Source: Alphaproteobacteria bacterium (lineage in GTDB: Bacteria > Pseudomonadota > Alphaproteobacteria > Caulobacterales > Aquidulcibacteraceae). From it: DNA of 64,000 nt. Numbering within the stretch: position 1 is the stretch's first letter; the number at the start of each line of letters is the position of its first letter. Under the pieces are notes generated by a model. The model ran no database searches. It had not been told where the DNA came from and worked only from the letters and a program-made list of their open reading frames with translations. Made by a program: the position numbers and the translations under genes. The DNA lies in assembly GCA_027485915.1 (NCBI GenBank), contig JAIXQA010000022.1:62001-126000 (forward strand). The letters are read 5' to 3'. Below are positions 46,126-55,255 of this stretch, piece by piece.

Positions 46126-46222
46126 TTTTCTGACAGGCCACGCCCTTCGGCTTTCATGACAAATGCAGCAGAATAGGCGTGGGGCCTTTAGCCTGCGCGC
46201 GCCTCGGTGTAGAGACGCAGCC

Positions 46223-47050
46223 ATGAGTGCTCAAACCGAAACCACCAAACGCAAAACTGTGCGCGACATCGCCAGCAGCAAGGGTAAAGCGCCCGTTGTT
46301 TGTTTGACGGCCTATACAGCGCCTATGGCGCGCTTGCTCGACCCCCATGCGGATGTACTGTTGGTTGGTGATAGTCTTGGGATGGTCATCCACGGGCTAT
46401 CTTCGACGGTTGGGGTTACCCTAGATATGATGATCCTGCATGGCCGTGCGGTGATGCGGGGTTCCAATCAGGCCTTGGTCGTTGTCGATTTGCCGTTTGG
46501 TTCTTATGAGGAAAGTCATGAAGTAGCGTGGCGTTCGGCCAGCCGCGTGATGATGGAAACCGGCTGCCAAGCGGTGAAAGTTGAAAGCGGTGAGGGTGTT
46601 GCCGACACGATTGCCTTCTTGGTAGATCGCGGCATTCCTGTGATGGGCCATGTCGGTCTTCGCCCGCAAGCGATGAATGTCGATGGTGGTTTTCGCGCCA
46701 AAGGCCGCACCAAGGCAGAGCGTGACCGTGTGTTGCGCGAAGCACTCGCGGCAGACCGGGCTGGGGCCTTTGCCATTGTGGTGGAAGGGGTTGCCGAAGA
46801 TATTGCCGCTGAGGTGAGCTCGCTGGTGCGCGCACCGACAATCGGAATTGGCGCGTCTGCCAAATGCGATGGGCAGATCCTTGTGACCGACGATATGCTC
46901 GGCATGTTCCCGTGGACCCCAAAATTTGTGCGCCGTTATGCCGACATCGGAAATGTCATAGATCAGGCAGCAGCTCATTATGCGCAAGATGTTCGCGAGA
47001 GGACATTTCCTGCCGAAGCGGAGACCTATGTGCTAAAACGCACGCCTTAA
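46223..47050 (+). CDS. panB: 3-methyl-2-oxobutanoate hydroxymethyltransferase
   Basis: First committed step of pantothenate (CoA precursor) synthesis; 275 aa. Mg and substrate motifs: VLLVGDSLGMVIHGLSSTVG, VKVESGEG and GHVGLRPQAMNVDGGFRAKG. ATG 46223 starts MSAQTETTKRKTV; the longer frame to 46163 is not family-like. panC is not in view. A link to CoA supply for the preceding dehydrogenase genes is suggestive only. Confidence 0.96.
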   Translation: MSAQTETTKRKTVRDIASSKGKAPVVCLTAYTAPMARLLDPHADVLLVGDSLGMVIHGLSSTVGVTLDMMILHGRAVMRGSNQALVVVDLPFGSYEESHEVAWRSASRVMMETGCQAVKVESGEGVADTIAFLVDRGIPVMGHVGLRPQAMNVDGGFRAKGRTKAERDRVLREALAADRAGAFAIVVEGVAEDIAAEVSSLVRAPTIGIGASAKCDGQILVTDDMLGMFPWTPKFVRRYADIGNVIDQAAAHYAQDVRERTFPAEAETYVLKRTP

Positions 47051-47180
47051 GTGCTTTTGCCCTCAAATCGTCGCAGTTTCGCGCGAGCCCAAACCTTGCC
47101 CTGTGTGACCACCACCTTTAGCGTCAACAGGTTATCTTACGAAGTCTCAACCATGAGACGCCTTTAGAATCGATGGAGAA

Positions 47181-48278
47181 GTGAGCGTGTCTGATTTATT
47201 TCGCGAAGCCGAAGAAGAGCTGCGCAAAGAGACCGCAGAAAATCTCGCGAAGCGGGCAGCCCCATTTGTCATTGGTGCCATCGTTTTGGGCTTGGCTGGC
47301 AGTGCCGGCTGGCAGTTCTGGCAGAGCGAACAGGCCAAAGCGGTCGAAAAGGCCGCTGTTGCCTATGATGCCGCCATGGCCAAATTGCAGGCTGGCGATT
47401 TGACTGGTGGTGCGGCCAGCTTGGGCGAAATCGCAAAGACAGGGCCAGCGGGCTATGCCGCTCAAGCCATGTTACAGCGCGCGGCCGTGTTGCAAGAACA
47501 ATCCAAATCTGCCGAAGCGCGCGTCGCCTATGAAGAAGCCGCTAAGAAAATCAAGGATGTGGATCTAGCTGATTTGGCCCGTCTGCGCGCTGCCTATATT
47601 GCTGCTGATAGCGAAACCAAAGATCAAGTGAATGCGCGCCTAAAGCCCATTATTGACCGAAAGGGCGCCTTTGCCCCATTGGCCCGTGAACTGGCTGCCG
47701 CCATTGCTTGGTCGTCCGGTGATGCCGTTGCTGCACGTTCTGCCTATTCGCTTTTGCAACTCGATCCACTAGCCCCCCAAGGCGTGCGCGCCCGCGCAGG
47801 GCAAGCTTTGGCTGTGATTGATGCGGCTGCCACCGCTTCGAAAATTCCCATGGTGATCCCTGAACAAGAGGGCCAAGGCCAGGGTGGCATGACTCCAGAG
47901 CAAATGGCGCAATTACAAGCCGCCCAAGCTCAAGCTGCCCAAGGCCAAACACAAGGCGAAGGCACCCCGGAAAATCCGCGTATCGTGCGCTTGCCACCCG
48001 GCGTTAAACTGCCCCCTGGCACCAAGATTCCGCCAAATGTGCGCGTGATCGAAACGCCTTTGCCAGCCGGCCAAGAAGCAGGCGGCGCGGTTTCACCGGA
48101 AGTTTTGGCTCAGATTGAGCGGGAGCGTCAAGCCAGTATGGCGCGCCAAAAGGCGATCACCGAAGCCCAACAGCGCCAGATCAAAGAAATCGAAAAGAAC
48201 CGTACCGCACCAGCAGCTGAACCTGCCGCTCCAGCTCCTGCACCTGCTGAACAGCCAAAATCTGGAGATGGTCAATGA
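47181..48278 (+). CDS. YfgM-like TPR protein
   Basis: 365 aa. An N-terminal charged stretch (VSDLFREAEEELRKETAENL) precedes one membrane helix (PFVIGAIVLGLAGSAGWQFW) and a TPR-like region (LQAGDLTGGAASLGEIAKTG, AARSAYSLLQLDPLAPQGVR). The C-terminal third is Gln/Pro-rich with a helical RQASMARQKAITEAQQRQIK stretch. E. coli YfgM associates with the Sec translocon and periplasmic chaperones. It overlaps bamB by 4 bases (ATGA), the standard yfgM-bamB-der order. GTG 47181 or 47187. Confidence 0.85.
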   Translation: MSVSDLFREAEEELRKETAENLAKRAAPFVIGAIVLGLAGSAGWQFWQSEQAKAVEKAAVAYDAAMAKLQAGDLTGGAASLGEIAKTGPAGYAAQAMLQRAAVLQEQSKSAEARVAYEEAAKKIKDVDLADLARLRAAYIAADSETKDQVNARLKPIIDRKGAFAPLARELAAAIAWSSGDAVAARSAYSLLQLDPLAPQGVRARAGQALAVIDAAATASKIPMVIPEQEGQGQGGMTPEQMAQLQAAQAQAAQGQTQGEGTPENPRIVRLPPGVKLPPGTKIPPNVRVIETPLPAGQEAGGAVSPEVLAQIERERQASMARQKAITEAQQRQIKEIEKNRTAPAAEPAAPAPAPAEQPKSGDGQ

Positions 48279-49675
48279 TCTTCATGTCGCGCCGTCTACG
48301 CTCGCTTGGCCTTGCCACAACCAGCGCGCTGGTCTTGGTCTCTGGCTGTGCGTCCTTGCAAGATCGGGCAGCAAACCTATGGCCCTTTGGCTCAGATAAG
48401 CCCAAGACAGCCATTGCTGAAGACAAAGAGCGCATTTCGGTACTCGGTCTTGAAGAACAACTGACCAAGGACCCCGCGCTTGATAGCGTTGCCGTCACCG
48501 TGCCCGAGGCACAGGACTTAGCAACTTGGCCAAATGCCGGTGGTGTGGCCAGCAATGCCCCACAAAATGTCGCAGGATCTGGCCCCTTAGCGATTGTTTG
48601 GCGCAAGAAGATTGGTCAGGGAGCGGGCGCGCGCGGTGCCATCACCGCGACCCCGATTGTGGCCGATGGCAAGCTCTTTGTGTTTGATTCCAAAAGCACA
48701 GTTCATGCAGTCGATCAAACCAATGGCCGCGAGATTTGGCGCAAGTCCTTGGTGCCAGCGGGAAAGGCACGTGGCAGATTTTTCAATCGCGATGAAAGTA
48801 CTGCCATTGGCGGCGGCATCGCCTTTGGTGATGGTCGTATTTTTGCCGCAACCGGCTTTGGCAATCTTGTCGCGCTTAATGCCGATAATGGCCAAGAGGC
48901 TTGGCGCATTGATGCGGGTTCCCCGATTCATGCGTCACCTTTAGCGGGGGGAGGCCGTGTTTTCGTCACCAGCAATGACAGCGAATTATTTGCCGTGGAA
49001 TCGGCTACGGGTCGTGTCCAGTGGACCCAGTCGGCTATTGCAGAACCGGCGCGCATGCTGTCCAGCCCAAGCCCAGCTTTGGTTGGGGAAACTTTGGTTG
49101 CGCCGTTTGCGTCAGGTGAAGTGATTGCATATCTGTCCGCCAATGGTCGAAGGTTGTGGTCGGAAGCTTTAACGCGCGCGGGCTCGGCCAACTCTTTGTC
49201 CACCATCAACGACATCGCCGGCCGTCCGGTTGTTGCCGGTGGGATCGTGTTCGCGGCCAGCCAATCAGGCACTTTTGCCGCCATCGAATTGCGCACCGGC
49301 ACACGCGTTTGGGAAAAACCAATCGCGTCCATCCAGACGCCTTGGGTGGCAGGGGACTTTGTCTATGTGGTCTCCACCACGGGTGAATTGGTCGCCATGG
49401 ACGTTAAGACCGGGGGCATCAAATGGACGCGACAATTACCAAGCTATCGCAATGAAAAGAAGAAAAAGAACCTAATTTCTTGGACTGGCCCCGTCATGGT
49501 TGGTGGACGTTTGGTTCTGGCTTCGTCTATGGGCAAGATCGAAGTGGTGAAGCCTGAGGATGGTTCAACCTTATTCACCCGCGATGCGAAGGCTCCAATC
49601 TTTGTTCCCCCAGCCATCGCCAATGGGACGATTTATTTCTATACCCATGACGGCACTATTGTGGCTGTACGATAG
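48275..49675 (+). CDS. bamB: Outer-membrane assembly lipoprotein BamB
   Basis: Beta-propeller (PQQ-like repeats) lipoprotein of the BAM complex; 466 aa. The lipobox is LVLVSGC. Propeller blades show the usual repeated pattern: LFVFDSKSTVHAVDQTNGRE, IFAATGFGNLVALNADNGQE, VFVTSNDSELFAVESATGRV and VYVVSTTGELVAMDVKTGG. It overlaps the YfgM-like gene by 4 bases and precedes der by 3, so translation is coupled. Confidence 0.93.
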   Translation: MIFMSRRLRSLGLATTSALVLVSGCASLQDRAANLWPFGSDKPKTAIAEDKERISVLGLEEQLTKDPALDSVAVTVPEAQDLATWPNAGGVASNAPQNVAGSGPLAIVWRKKIGQGAGARGAITATPIVADGKLFVFDSKSTVHAVDQTNGREIWRKSLVPAGKARGRFFNRDESTAIGGGIAFGDGRIFAATGFGNLVALNADNGQEAWRIDAGSPIHASPLAGGGRVFVTSNDSELFAVESATGRVQWTQSAIAEPARMLSSPSPALVGETLVAPFASGEVIAYLSANGRRLWSEALTRAGSANSLSTINDIAGRPVVAGGIVFAASQSGTFAAIELRTGTRVWEKPIASIQTPWVAGDFVYVVSTTGELVAMDVKTGGIKWTRQLPSYRNEKKKKNLISWTGPVMVGGRLVLASSMGKIEVVKPEDGSTLFTRDAKAPIFVPPAIANGTIYFYTHDGTIVAVR

Positions 49676-49678
49676 GCC

Positions 49679-51334
49679 GTGGCCCCACCTCTCAAAATCG
49701 CGGTCGTTGGACGGCCCAATGTTGGCAAGTCCACCCTGTTCAATCGCTTGGCAGGGCGTAAGCTCGCTATTGTTGATGATACGCCCGGCGTCACGCGCGA
49801 TCGTCGGGAAGCCAGCGGGCGATTGGGGGATTTAGACCTGACCCTCATTGACACCGCGGGCTTTGAGACTGCCGCCGATGAAAGCCTTGAAGCACGTATG
49901 CGGCTTCAAACTGAAGCCGGCATACAGGAATCCGACTTGTGTCTGTTCCTGATCGATGCGCGCGCTGGCATTACCCCGATTGATGAAGTCTTTGCTGATA
50001 TTCTACGTCGCTCTGGCAAGCCCGTGATCCTTGCCGCCAATAAGGCTGAAGGTAAATTGGCCGATGCTGGTGTGCTGGAAGCCTATGGCTTGGGCCTAGG
50101 CGAGCCTATCCCCATTTCGGGTGAACATGGCGAGGGGATGTCTGACTTGTATTCGGCCATCCTTACATTAATGGGCGACCGGGCTGCAGCCCCCGTGGTT
50201 GCCGATGAATTCGCTGAAGAGGATGAGGCCGAAGATGAGGCCCCGCAGCCGGGTGAATTTGTCGAAGACGATGATGACTTTGCAGAATTAGGCTTTACCG
50301 ATGTAGCAGAGAGCGAAAGCAATCTGCCGTTGCGCATCGCTGTTATTGGTCGACCCAATGCGGGCAAGTCAACATTGGTCAACGCCCTGATCGGGGAAGA
50401 GCGCTTGCTGACAGGGCCGGAAGCTGGGATTACGCGAGATTCAATCGGTGTGGATTGGGTGTGGGACGGCCGGCCCGTGCGCCTAGTCGATACGGCGGGC
50501 ATGCGGCGCAAGGCGAAAGTCCAGGAAAAACTTGAGACGCTGTCGGTAGCCGACACGTTGCGCGCCATTCGCTTTGCCGAAATCTGCCTCTTGGTGATGG
50601 ATTCCGATGAGGCCTTTGAAAAGCAGGATTTGCAGATTGCCGATTTGGTTGCTCGCGAAGGCCGTGGCCTTGTCTATGTACTCGCCAAATGGGACCGCGT
50701 GGAAGATACCCAAGCCCGCTTGGCGACCTTGCAGGAACGCGCCGATAAAGTTCTGCCACAAACACGGGGCGCACCCTTGGTGCCGATCTCTTCCTTGTCC
50801 GGTCGTGGCCTTGAAAAACTCATGCCAGCTGTCCTTGATGTGCATGAAGACTGGAATGCACGGGTCAAGACCCGTGATCTCAACGATTGGTTGAAGGAAG
50901 TCGTCACAAAACAGCCCCCACCATCGGTGGATGGGCGGCGGGTAAAGCCGCGCTATATTGCGCAGATCAAGGCCCGTCCGCCTACCTTTGTTTTGCTCGC
51001 AAGCCGGGCGGCACAATTGCCAGACACCTATGTGCGCTATTTGGTCAATGGTATTCGTAAAGCCTTTGATATGCCGGCGGTGCCGATCCGCTTCATGGTG
51101 CGCGCGCCGAAAAACCCCTATGCGGGCGATGAAAGCGGGCGGCCGAATTTGTCGCGCAAGAATCGCGAAGCTGCCACCAAGCATGCGCAATCCTCGGACC
51201 GTGCGCCTAAGGCGTCTGAAAAGCCAAAACCCGCGAAGCCCAAAAGCGCGACTTTTGCCCCGAAGGCACGCATCCCGACTGGCGGTAAGAAACTGGGTAA
51301 GAATGCGTCCCGTGCCAACAAAAAGACGCGTTAG
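49679..51334 (+). CDS. der: Ribosome biogenesis GTPase Der (EngA)
   Basis: Double-GTPase needed for 50S assembly; 551 aa. First G domain [14 protein letters not shown], second [14 protein letters not shown], then a KH-like domain (about 400-480). Between the G domains there is an acidic linker ([20 protein letters not shown]). After the KH part a Lys/Arg/Pro-rich tail of about 70 residues ([18 protein letters not shown]) is longer than in E. coli. The GTG start lies 3 bases after bamB. Confidence 0.96.
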   Translation: MAPPLKIAVVGRPNVGKSTLFNRLAGRKLAIVDDTPGVTRDRREASGRLGDLDLTLIDTAGFETAADESLEARMRLQTEAGIQESDLCLFLIDARAGITPIDEVFADILRRSGKPVILAANKAEGKLADAGVLEAYGLGLGEPIPISGEHGEGMSDLYSAILTLMGDRAAAPVVADEFAEEDEAEDEAPQPGEFVEDDDDFAELGFTDVAESESNLPLRIAVIGRPNAGKSTLVNALIGEERLLTGPEAGITRDSIGVDWVWDGRPVRLVDTAGMRRKAKVQEKLETLSVADTLRAIRFAEICLLVMDSDEAFEKQDLQIADLVAREGRGLVYVLAKWDRVEDTQARLATLQERADKVLPQTRGAPLVPISSLSGRGLEKLMPAVLDVHEDWNARVKTRDLNDWLKEVVTKQPPPSVDGRRVKPRYIAQIKARPPTFVLLASRAAQLPDTYVRYLVNGIRKAFDMPAVPIRFMVRAPKNPYAGDESGRPNLSRKNREAATKHAQSSDRAPKASEKPKPAKPKSATFAPKARIPTGGKKLGKNASRANKKTR

Positions 51335-51415
51335 TCCTTTAATTCAGTCTGAAATCAAGCTCTAATCGGGTCTCGGAAACGGGATTTTCACCATGGCCTT
51401 GCCCACATCGAAACT

Positions 51416-52282
51416 ATGCGCGCCATGAGTCCGGCCAGCGTCACAGCGATTATCGTGACCTATAACAGCCAGGCCGTCATCGGCCCGTGCGTGGAGGCCC
51501 TACAGGCGCAAGGTGTGGCCACTTTAGTTGTCGATAATGCGAGCCGCGACCAAACCATAGCAATCGCGCGCGAAAAGGGGGCAACAGTCCTTGCGTGCGA
51601 GACCAATCTTGGATTTGGTGTTGCCAATAATCATGGGGCAGCAGCAGCGGAAACAGATTGGCTGCTCTTCATCAATCCCGATGCGGTGGTCCAGCCAGAA
51701 GCGGTTGAGCGCTTTTTAGAGGCGGTGGCGCGTTATCCTGAGGCCGGTCTTTTTGGTCCCAGAATTTATGAAGCGGACGGCTCCTACTTTTTCCAGCCTC
51801 GGTCTATTCTTTCCACCTATCTGAAGGGCAATGCTGGCGGTAAGATTGTGCCAAGTGGCGATTGTTGTGTGCCCGCTTTGTCCGGTGCCTGCATGCTGAT
51901 CCGGCGGGACTTGTTTCAGTCCTTAGGCGGGTTTGACCCAGGTATTTTTTTGTTTTTTGAAGATGATGATTTGTGCCGCCGCGTTGTCGATCAGGGCAAT
52001 CCAATCCTCTATGTGCATGAAGCCGTCGTCTCGCATTTGCGTGGCCAGTCCAGCACACCCAATTTGAAGACCGCCTTTTTAATGCGCGCCTGCCAAGCTT
52101 GGTCACGCGCCTATATCTCGCGCAAATATGGCGTGGCTTATAATCCCGCTTCAATCCTTCTGATCAATGGCTTGAAATATCTGGTGGCACTTGTGACGTT
52201 CAACGCCAAGCGACAGGCGCGCTATGGCGGCACGTGCGCTGGGACTTGGCGGGGGATGTTGGGCCAACCTAGCCCGCGCTAG
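51416..52282 (+). CDS. Family 2 glycosyltransferase
   Basis: 288 aa, GT-A fold. Nucleotide-sugar binding start VTAIIVTYNSQAVIGPCVEA, metal-binding-like INPDAVVQPEAVERF, and LSGACMLIRRDLFQSLGGFD followed by FLFFEDDDLCRRV. This is the rhamnosyl- or hexosyltransferase type that adds sugars to polysaccharides. ATG 51416 is used; ATG 51425 is possible. Monocistronic, convergent with the SDR gene 8 bases away. Confidence 0.9.
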   Translation: MRAMSPASVTAIIVTYNSQAVIGPCVEALQAQGVATLVVDNASRDQTIAIAREKGATVLACETNLGFGVANNHGAAAAETDWLLFINPDAVVQPEAVERFLEAVARYPEAGLFGPRIYEADGSYFFQPRSILSTYLKGNAGGKIVPSGDCCVPALSGACMLIRRDLFQSLGGFDPGIFLFFEDDDLCRRVVDQGNPILYVHEAVVSHLRGQSSTPNLKTAFLMRACQAWSRAYISRKYGVAYNPASILLINGLKYLVALVTFNAKRQARYGGTCAGTWRGMLGQPSPR

Positions 52283-52283
52283 G
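52268..52283. terminator. Short hairpin at the GT2 stop
   Basis: CCTAGC (52268-52273) pairs with GCTAGG (52278-52283) with loop CCGC, overlapping the GT2 stop and lying just before the convergent SDR gene. No T-run, so only weak evidence for transcription end in either direction. Confidence 0.35.
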
Positions 52284-52290
52284 CTTGGGC

Positions 52291-53034
52291 CTATTGTGGG
52301 CGGGCCGCCTGCCAAGCTTTAAAGTGCTCGGTCTCGCGGAAGTGCACCGTGGTCCCGGTCTTGGTATGGCTTTCGCTCATTAATTCCATAATCATGCTGG
52401 AAAGATGTTCGGGCTGGGGCAGGGTGGCCTGATCCTCGCCGGGGAAAGCATTCTTGCGCATCATGGTTGCCACGCCACCAGGATTGAGCACCGTGACCAC
52501 GACTTTCTTAAACTCAATCTCATCGGCCCAGCATTTCGCCATGGCTTCCACACCGGCTTTCGTGGCTGCATAGAGACCCCAATGGGCGCGCGGGTGATGG
52601 GCGACCCCTGAAGTGAAGAAGATTACGCGGGCCGCGGGAGATTGGATCAACAAGGGCTCCATCGAGCGGATCAAGCGCCAGCTTGCCGTCAAATTAGTAG
52701 CGATCATTTGCTCCCCCATGCGGGGGGTGGCGTGGGCGACAGGGGTTAGCTCGCCCAAATGCGCTGCGGCATGGATCAACCCGTCCAAGCGGCCATAGCG
52801 TTGGAACAAGGCCCCGCCCAAGCGATCAATCGCATCAAAATCTGTTAGGTCCATCGGCACGATGGTTGCCGGTAAGCCACCGGCTTTGCGGATATCATCG
52901 TCCAAATCTTCCAGCGCTTTTTGAGCGCGGCCGGTCGCAATAACCTGCATGCCAGCACGGGCGCATGCGATGGCTGCAGCACGGCCTATGCCCCGGCTTG
53001 CCCCGGTTACAAGGACGACTTTCGTATCGGTCAT
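52291..53034 (-). CDS. Short-chain dehydrogenase/reductase (SDR)
   Basis: 247-aa Rossmann-fold oxidoreductase. Cofactor motif VLVTGASRGIGRAAAIACAR, NAG-like motif within LIHAAAHLG, and active Tyr/Lys in LYAATKAGVEAM (YxxxK). Such genes downstream of purF are conserved in Alphaproteobacteria. Substrate unknown. It starts 21 bases after the purF stop on the same strand, in the purF operon. Confidence 0.9.
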   Translation of the reverse strand: MTDTKVVLVTGASRGIGRAAAIACARAGMQVIATGRAQKALEDLDDDIRKAGGLPATIVPMDLTDFDAIDRLGGALFQRYGRLDGLIHAAAHLGELTPVAHATPRMGEQMIATNLTASWRLIRSMEPLLIQSPAARVIFFTSGVAHHPRAHWGLYAATKAGVEAMAKCWADEIEFKKVVVTVLNPGGVATMMRKNAFPGEDQATLPQPEHLSSMIMELMSESHTKTGTTVHFRETEHFKAWQAARPQ

Positions 53035-53055
53035 GAATTTACTCGCTGTGGGGGC

Positions 53056-54573
53056 TTAGGCTTCAACCAAAAAGGACAGTTGATGGTCCTTATCCGATTG
53101 TGAGCGATCGAAATCAACCAATCGCGTTGGATAGTCGCCGGTGAAACAATGATCTGAATAGCGGGGTGCGTGTGGATTGCGGGTGGCTTCGCCGAGCGCC
53201 CAATAAAGGCCATCCACCGACAAGAAGCCAAGGGAATCAACGCCCAGCATCTCTGCCATTTCTGCTACACTCTTGTGCCCCGCGATCAATTGGTCCCGGT
53301 CGGGCATATCAATGCCGTAAAAGTCTGGCCATTGAATAGCCGGGGAGGCCGAGCGCAGGTGGACTTCCTTCGCTCCGGCATCGCGCACCATTTGAACGAT
53401 CTTGCGCGACGTGGTGCCACGCACGATGGAATCATCCACGAGCACGACGCGCTTGCCCTCGAGGACACCCCGGTTTGCTGAATGCTTGCGTCGCACGCCC
53501 AGCGTCCGGATTTGTTGGGTCGGTTCAATGAAGGTGCGGCCGACATAATGATTTCGAATAATGCCAAGTTCATAAGGAATACCGGAGGCTTCCGAATAGC
53601 CCAAAGCAGCCGGCACGCCTGAATCAGGAACCGGCACAACCACATCGGCCTCAACCTTGGTCTCTTGTGCCAAGCGCATGCCCATCCGCTTGCGGATGTC
53701 ATAGACAGACTTGCCGTCTACGACTGAATCTGGCCGCGAGAAATAGACAAATTCAAACACGCAGGGCCGCGGCGCACGCTGCCCAAATGGCTTGATGCTC
53801 TCCACGCCGCTTTCAGAGCAGACGACCACTTCGCCATTTTCGATTTCGCGCACAAAGGTCGCCCCAATCATGTCGAGCGCACAAGTTTCAGAGGCGAGTA
53901 CGGGCGAGCCATTAAGGTCTCCCAAAACCAAAGGACGTATGCCCAAGGGGTCCCGTGCCCCGATCAACTTCTTATTGGTCAAAGCCACCAACGCATAAGC
54001 GCCTTCAATCTGATGCAAGGCATCGACAAAACGCTCAATCATACGCGGGGCGCGTGAGCGGGCAATCAGTTGCAGGATAACTTCGGTGTCTGAGGTCGAT
54101 TGGAAAATAGCACCGTTTTCCACCAATTGCTCGCGCAATTTGCGCGCATTGGTCAGATTACCATTATGGGCGACGCCAATGCCACCACCGGAAAGGTCGG
54201 CAAACAGAGGCTGGATATTGCGCAGGATCGTCCCGCCCTGGGTGGCATAGCGCACATGGCCGATGGCATTTTGGCCGGGCAGGCGCTTCATCAAATCATT
54301 GCCGGTAAAGTGGTCGCCAACGAGGCCCATGTGGCGCTCGTTATGAAAGAGCGCCCCGTCAAAGGTTACGATGCCGCAGCCTTCCTGGCCACGATGTTGC
54401 AGGGCATGCAGGCCAAGAGCGGTCAAGACTGCCGCCTCGGCATTATGGGCGATCCCAAAGACGCCGCATTCTTCGCGCAGCCGATCTTCATGTGGGTCTA
54501 GCCAAACCTCAATGTCACCCGTGACGCCGGTTGCACCGGCTTGCGCGTCTTGCCCATTGCACTGAGGGTTCAT
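53056..54573 (-). CDS. purF: Amidophosphoribosyltransferase
   Basis: First committed step of purine synthesis (PRPP plus glutamine); 505 aa. The Ntn nucleophile Cys36 in REECGVFGIAHN follows a 35-residue leader likely removed on maturation. The PRPP-binding motif is VVLVDDSIVRGTTSRKIVQM, and IRNHYVGRTFIEPTQQIR is conserved. The start overlaps the cvpA stop by 4 bases, so they are coupled. Confidence 0.96.
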   Translation of the reverse strand: MNPQCNGQDAQAGATGVTGDIEVWLDPHEDRLREECGVFGIAHNAEAAVLTALGLHALQHRGQEGCGIVTFDGALFHNERHMGLVGDHFTGNDLMKRLPGQNAIGHVRYATQGGTILRNIQPLFADLSGGGIGVAHNGNLTNARKLREQLVENGAIFQSTSDTEVILQLIARSRAPRMIERFVDALHQIEGAYALVALTNKKLIGARDPLGIRPLVLGDLNGSPVLASETCALDMIGATFVREIENGEVVVCSESGVESIKPFGQRAPRPCVFEFVYFSRPDSVVDGKSVYDIRKRMGMRLAQETKVEADVVVPVPDSGVPAALGYSEASGIPYELGIIRNHYVGRTFIEPTQQIRTLGVRRKHSANRGVLEGKRVVLVDDSIVRGTTSRKIVQMVRDAGAKEVHLRSASPAIQWPDFYGIDMPDRDQLIAGHKSVAEMAEMLGVDSLGFLSVDGLYWALGEATRNPHAPRYSDHCFTGDYPTRLVDFDRSQSDKDHQLSFLVEA

Positions 54574-55235
54574 TTTTCGCTCTCCGGGTCAGGGGTCACT
54601 GAGTTAGTTGGACGCAATGTCCAAGTGGGGGCCTTTTGAGCCTTTACGGGCTCGCCGTCTACGGATGAATCCAGCTCATTTGCTGTATCACCTTTGCGGG
54701 AATGAGCTAGGTCCTCACCCGCGGCTGCGGCACCCCGGGCCATATTGGTTGCAGCTTGTCCGGCCTGTGGTGCCAAATGCTTCAATGCGTCGGCGGTCAA
54801 CATGACCATTGGGTAAAACTTCGCTTCTTGGAACGATTTGGGCAGCATGCTTGGCGGTGCGATAGAGGTTACAACCAAGCAGGCAACGCCGACGAGGGCG
54901 AAGCCGCGCGCCACACCAAATAACAGGCCAGCGGTGCGGTCTAAAATCCCTAATGGCTCTGAATCATGGATCCACTCATGGATACGGCCCGTCATGACAC
55001 GCACAGCAATATAGACCAGAATGAAGATTCCCCCGACGGTGGCCGCGTCTGCCAGCCAACCGGTGTCAATAATCCCGCGCATCGGTTCGCGGAAAACCGG
55101 AAATCCCCATAGGACGGCCAATATTGCGATGAACATGGCCGCCATAGACAAGGCTTCGCGGACGAACCCGCGCGCAAAAGCCAAAAGAGCTGAAATCGCC
55201 ACAATCCCCAGAATGACGATATCAAATCCGTTCAT
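54570..55235 (-). CDS. cvpA: CvpA family membrane protein
   Basis: 221 aa with four hydrophobic helices in the N-terminal 170 residues and a polar Ala-rich C-tail. FDIVILGIVAISALLAFARG followed by FVREALSMAAMF is the CvpA opening; named for colicin V production in E. coli, its role is unclear, perhaps envelope integrity. ATG 55235 has GGAG upstream (GTG 55241 is too close to it). Overlaps purF by 4 bases, the usual pair. Confidence 0.9.
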   Translation of the reverse strand: MNGFDIVILGIVAISALLAFARGFVREALSMAAMFIAILAVLWGFPVFREPMRGIIDTGWLADAATVGGIFILVYIAVRVMTGRIHEWIHDSEPLGILDRTAGLLFGVARGFALVGVACLVVTSIAPPSMLPKSFQEAKFYPMVMLTADALKHLAPQAGQAATNMARGAAAAGEDLAHSRKGDTANELDSSVDGEPVKAQKAPTWTLRPTNSVTPDPESEK

Positions 55236-55255
55236 ACACACTGCTCCAAAAGAGA

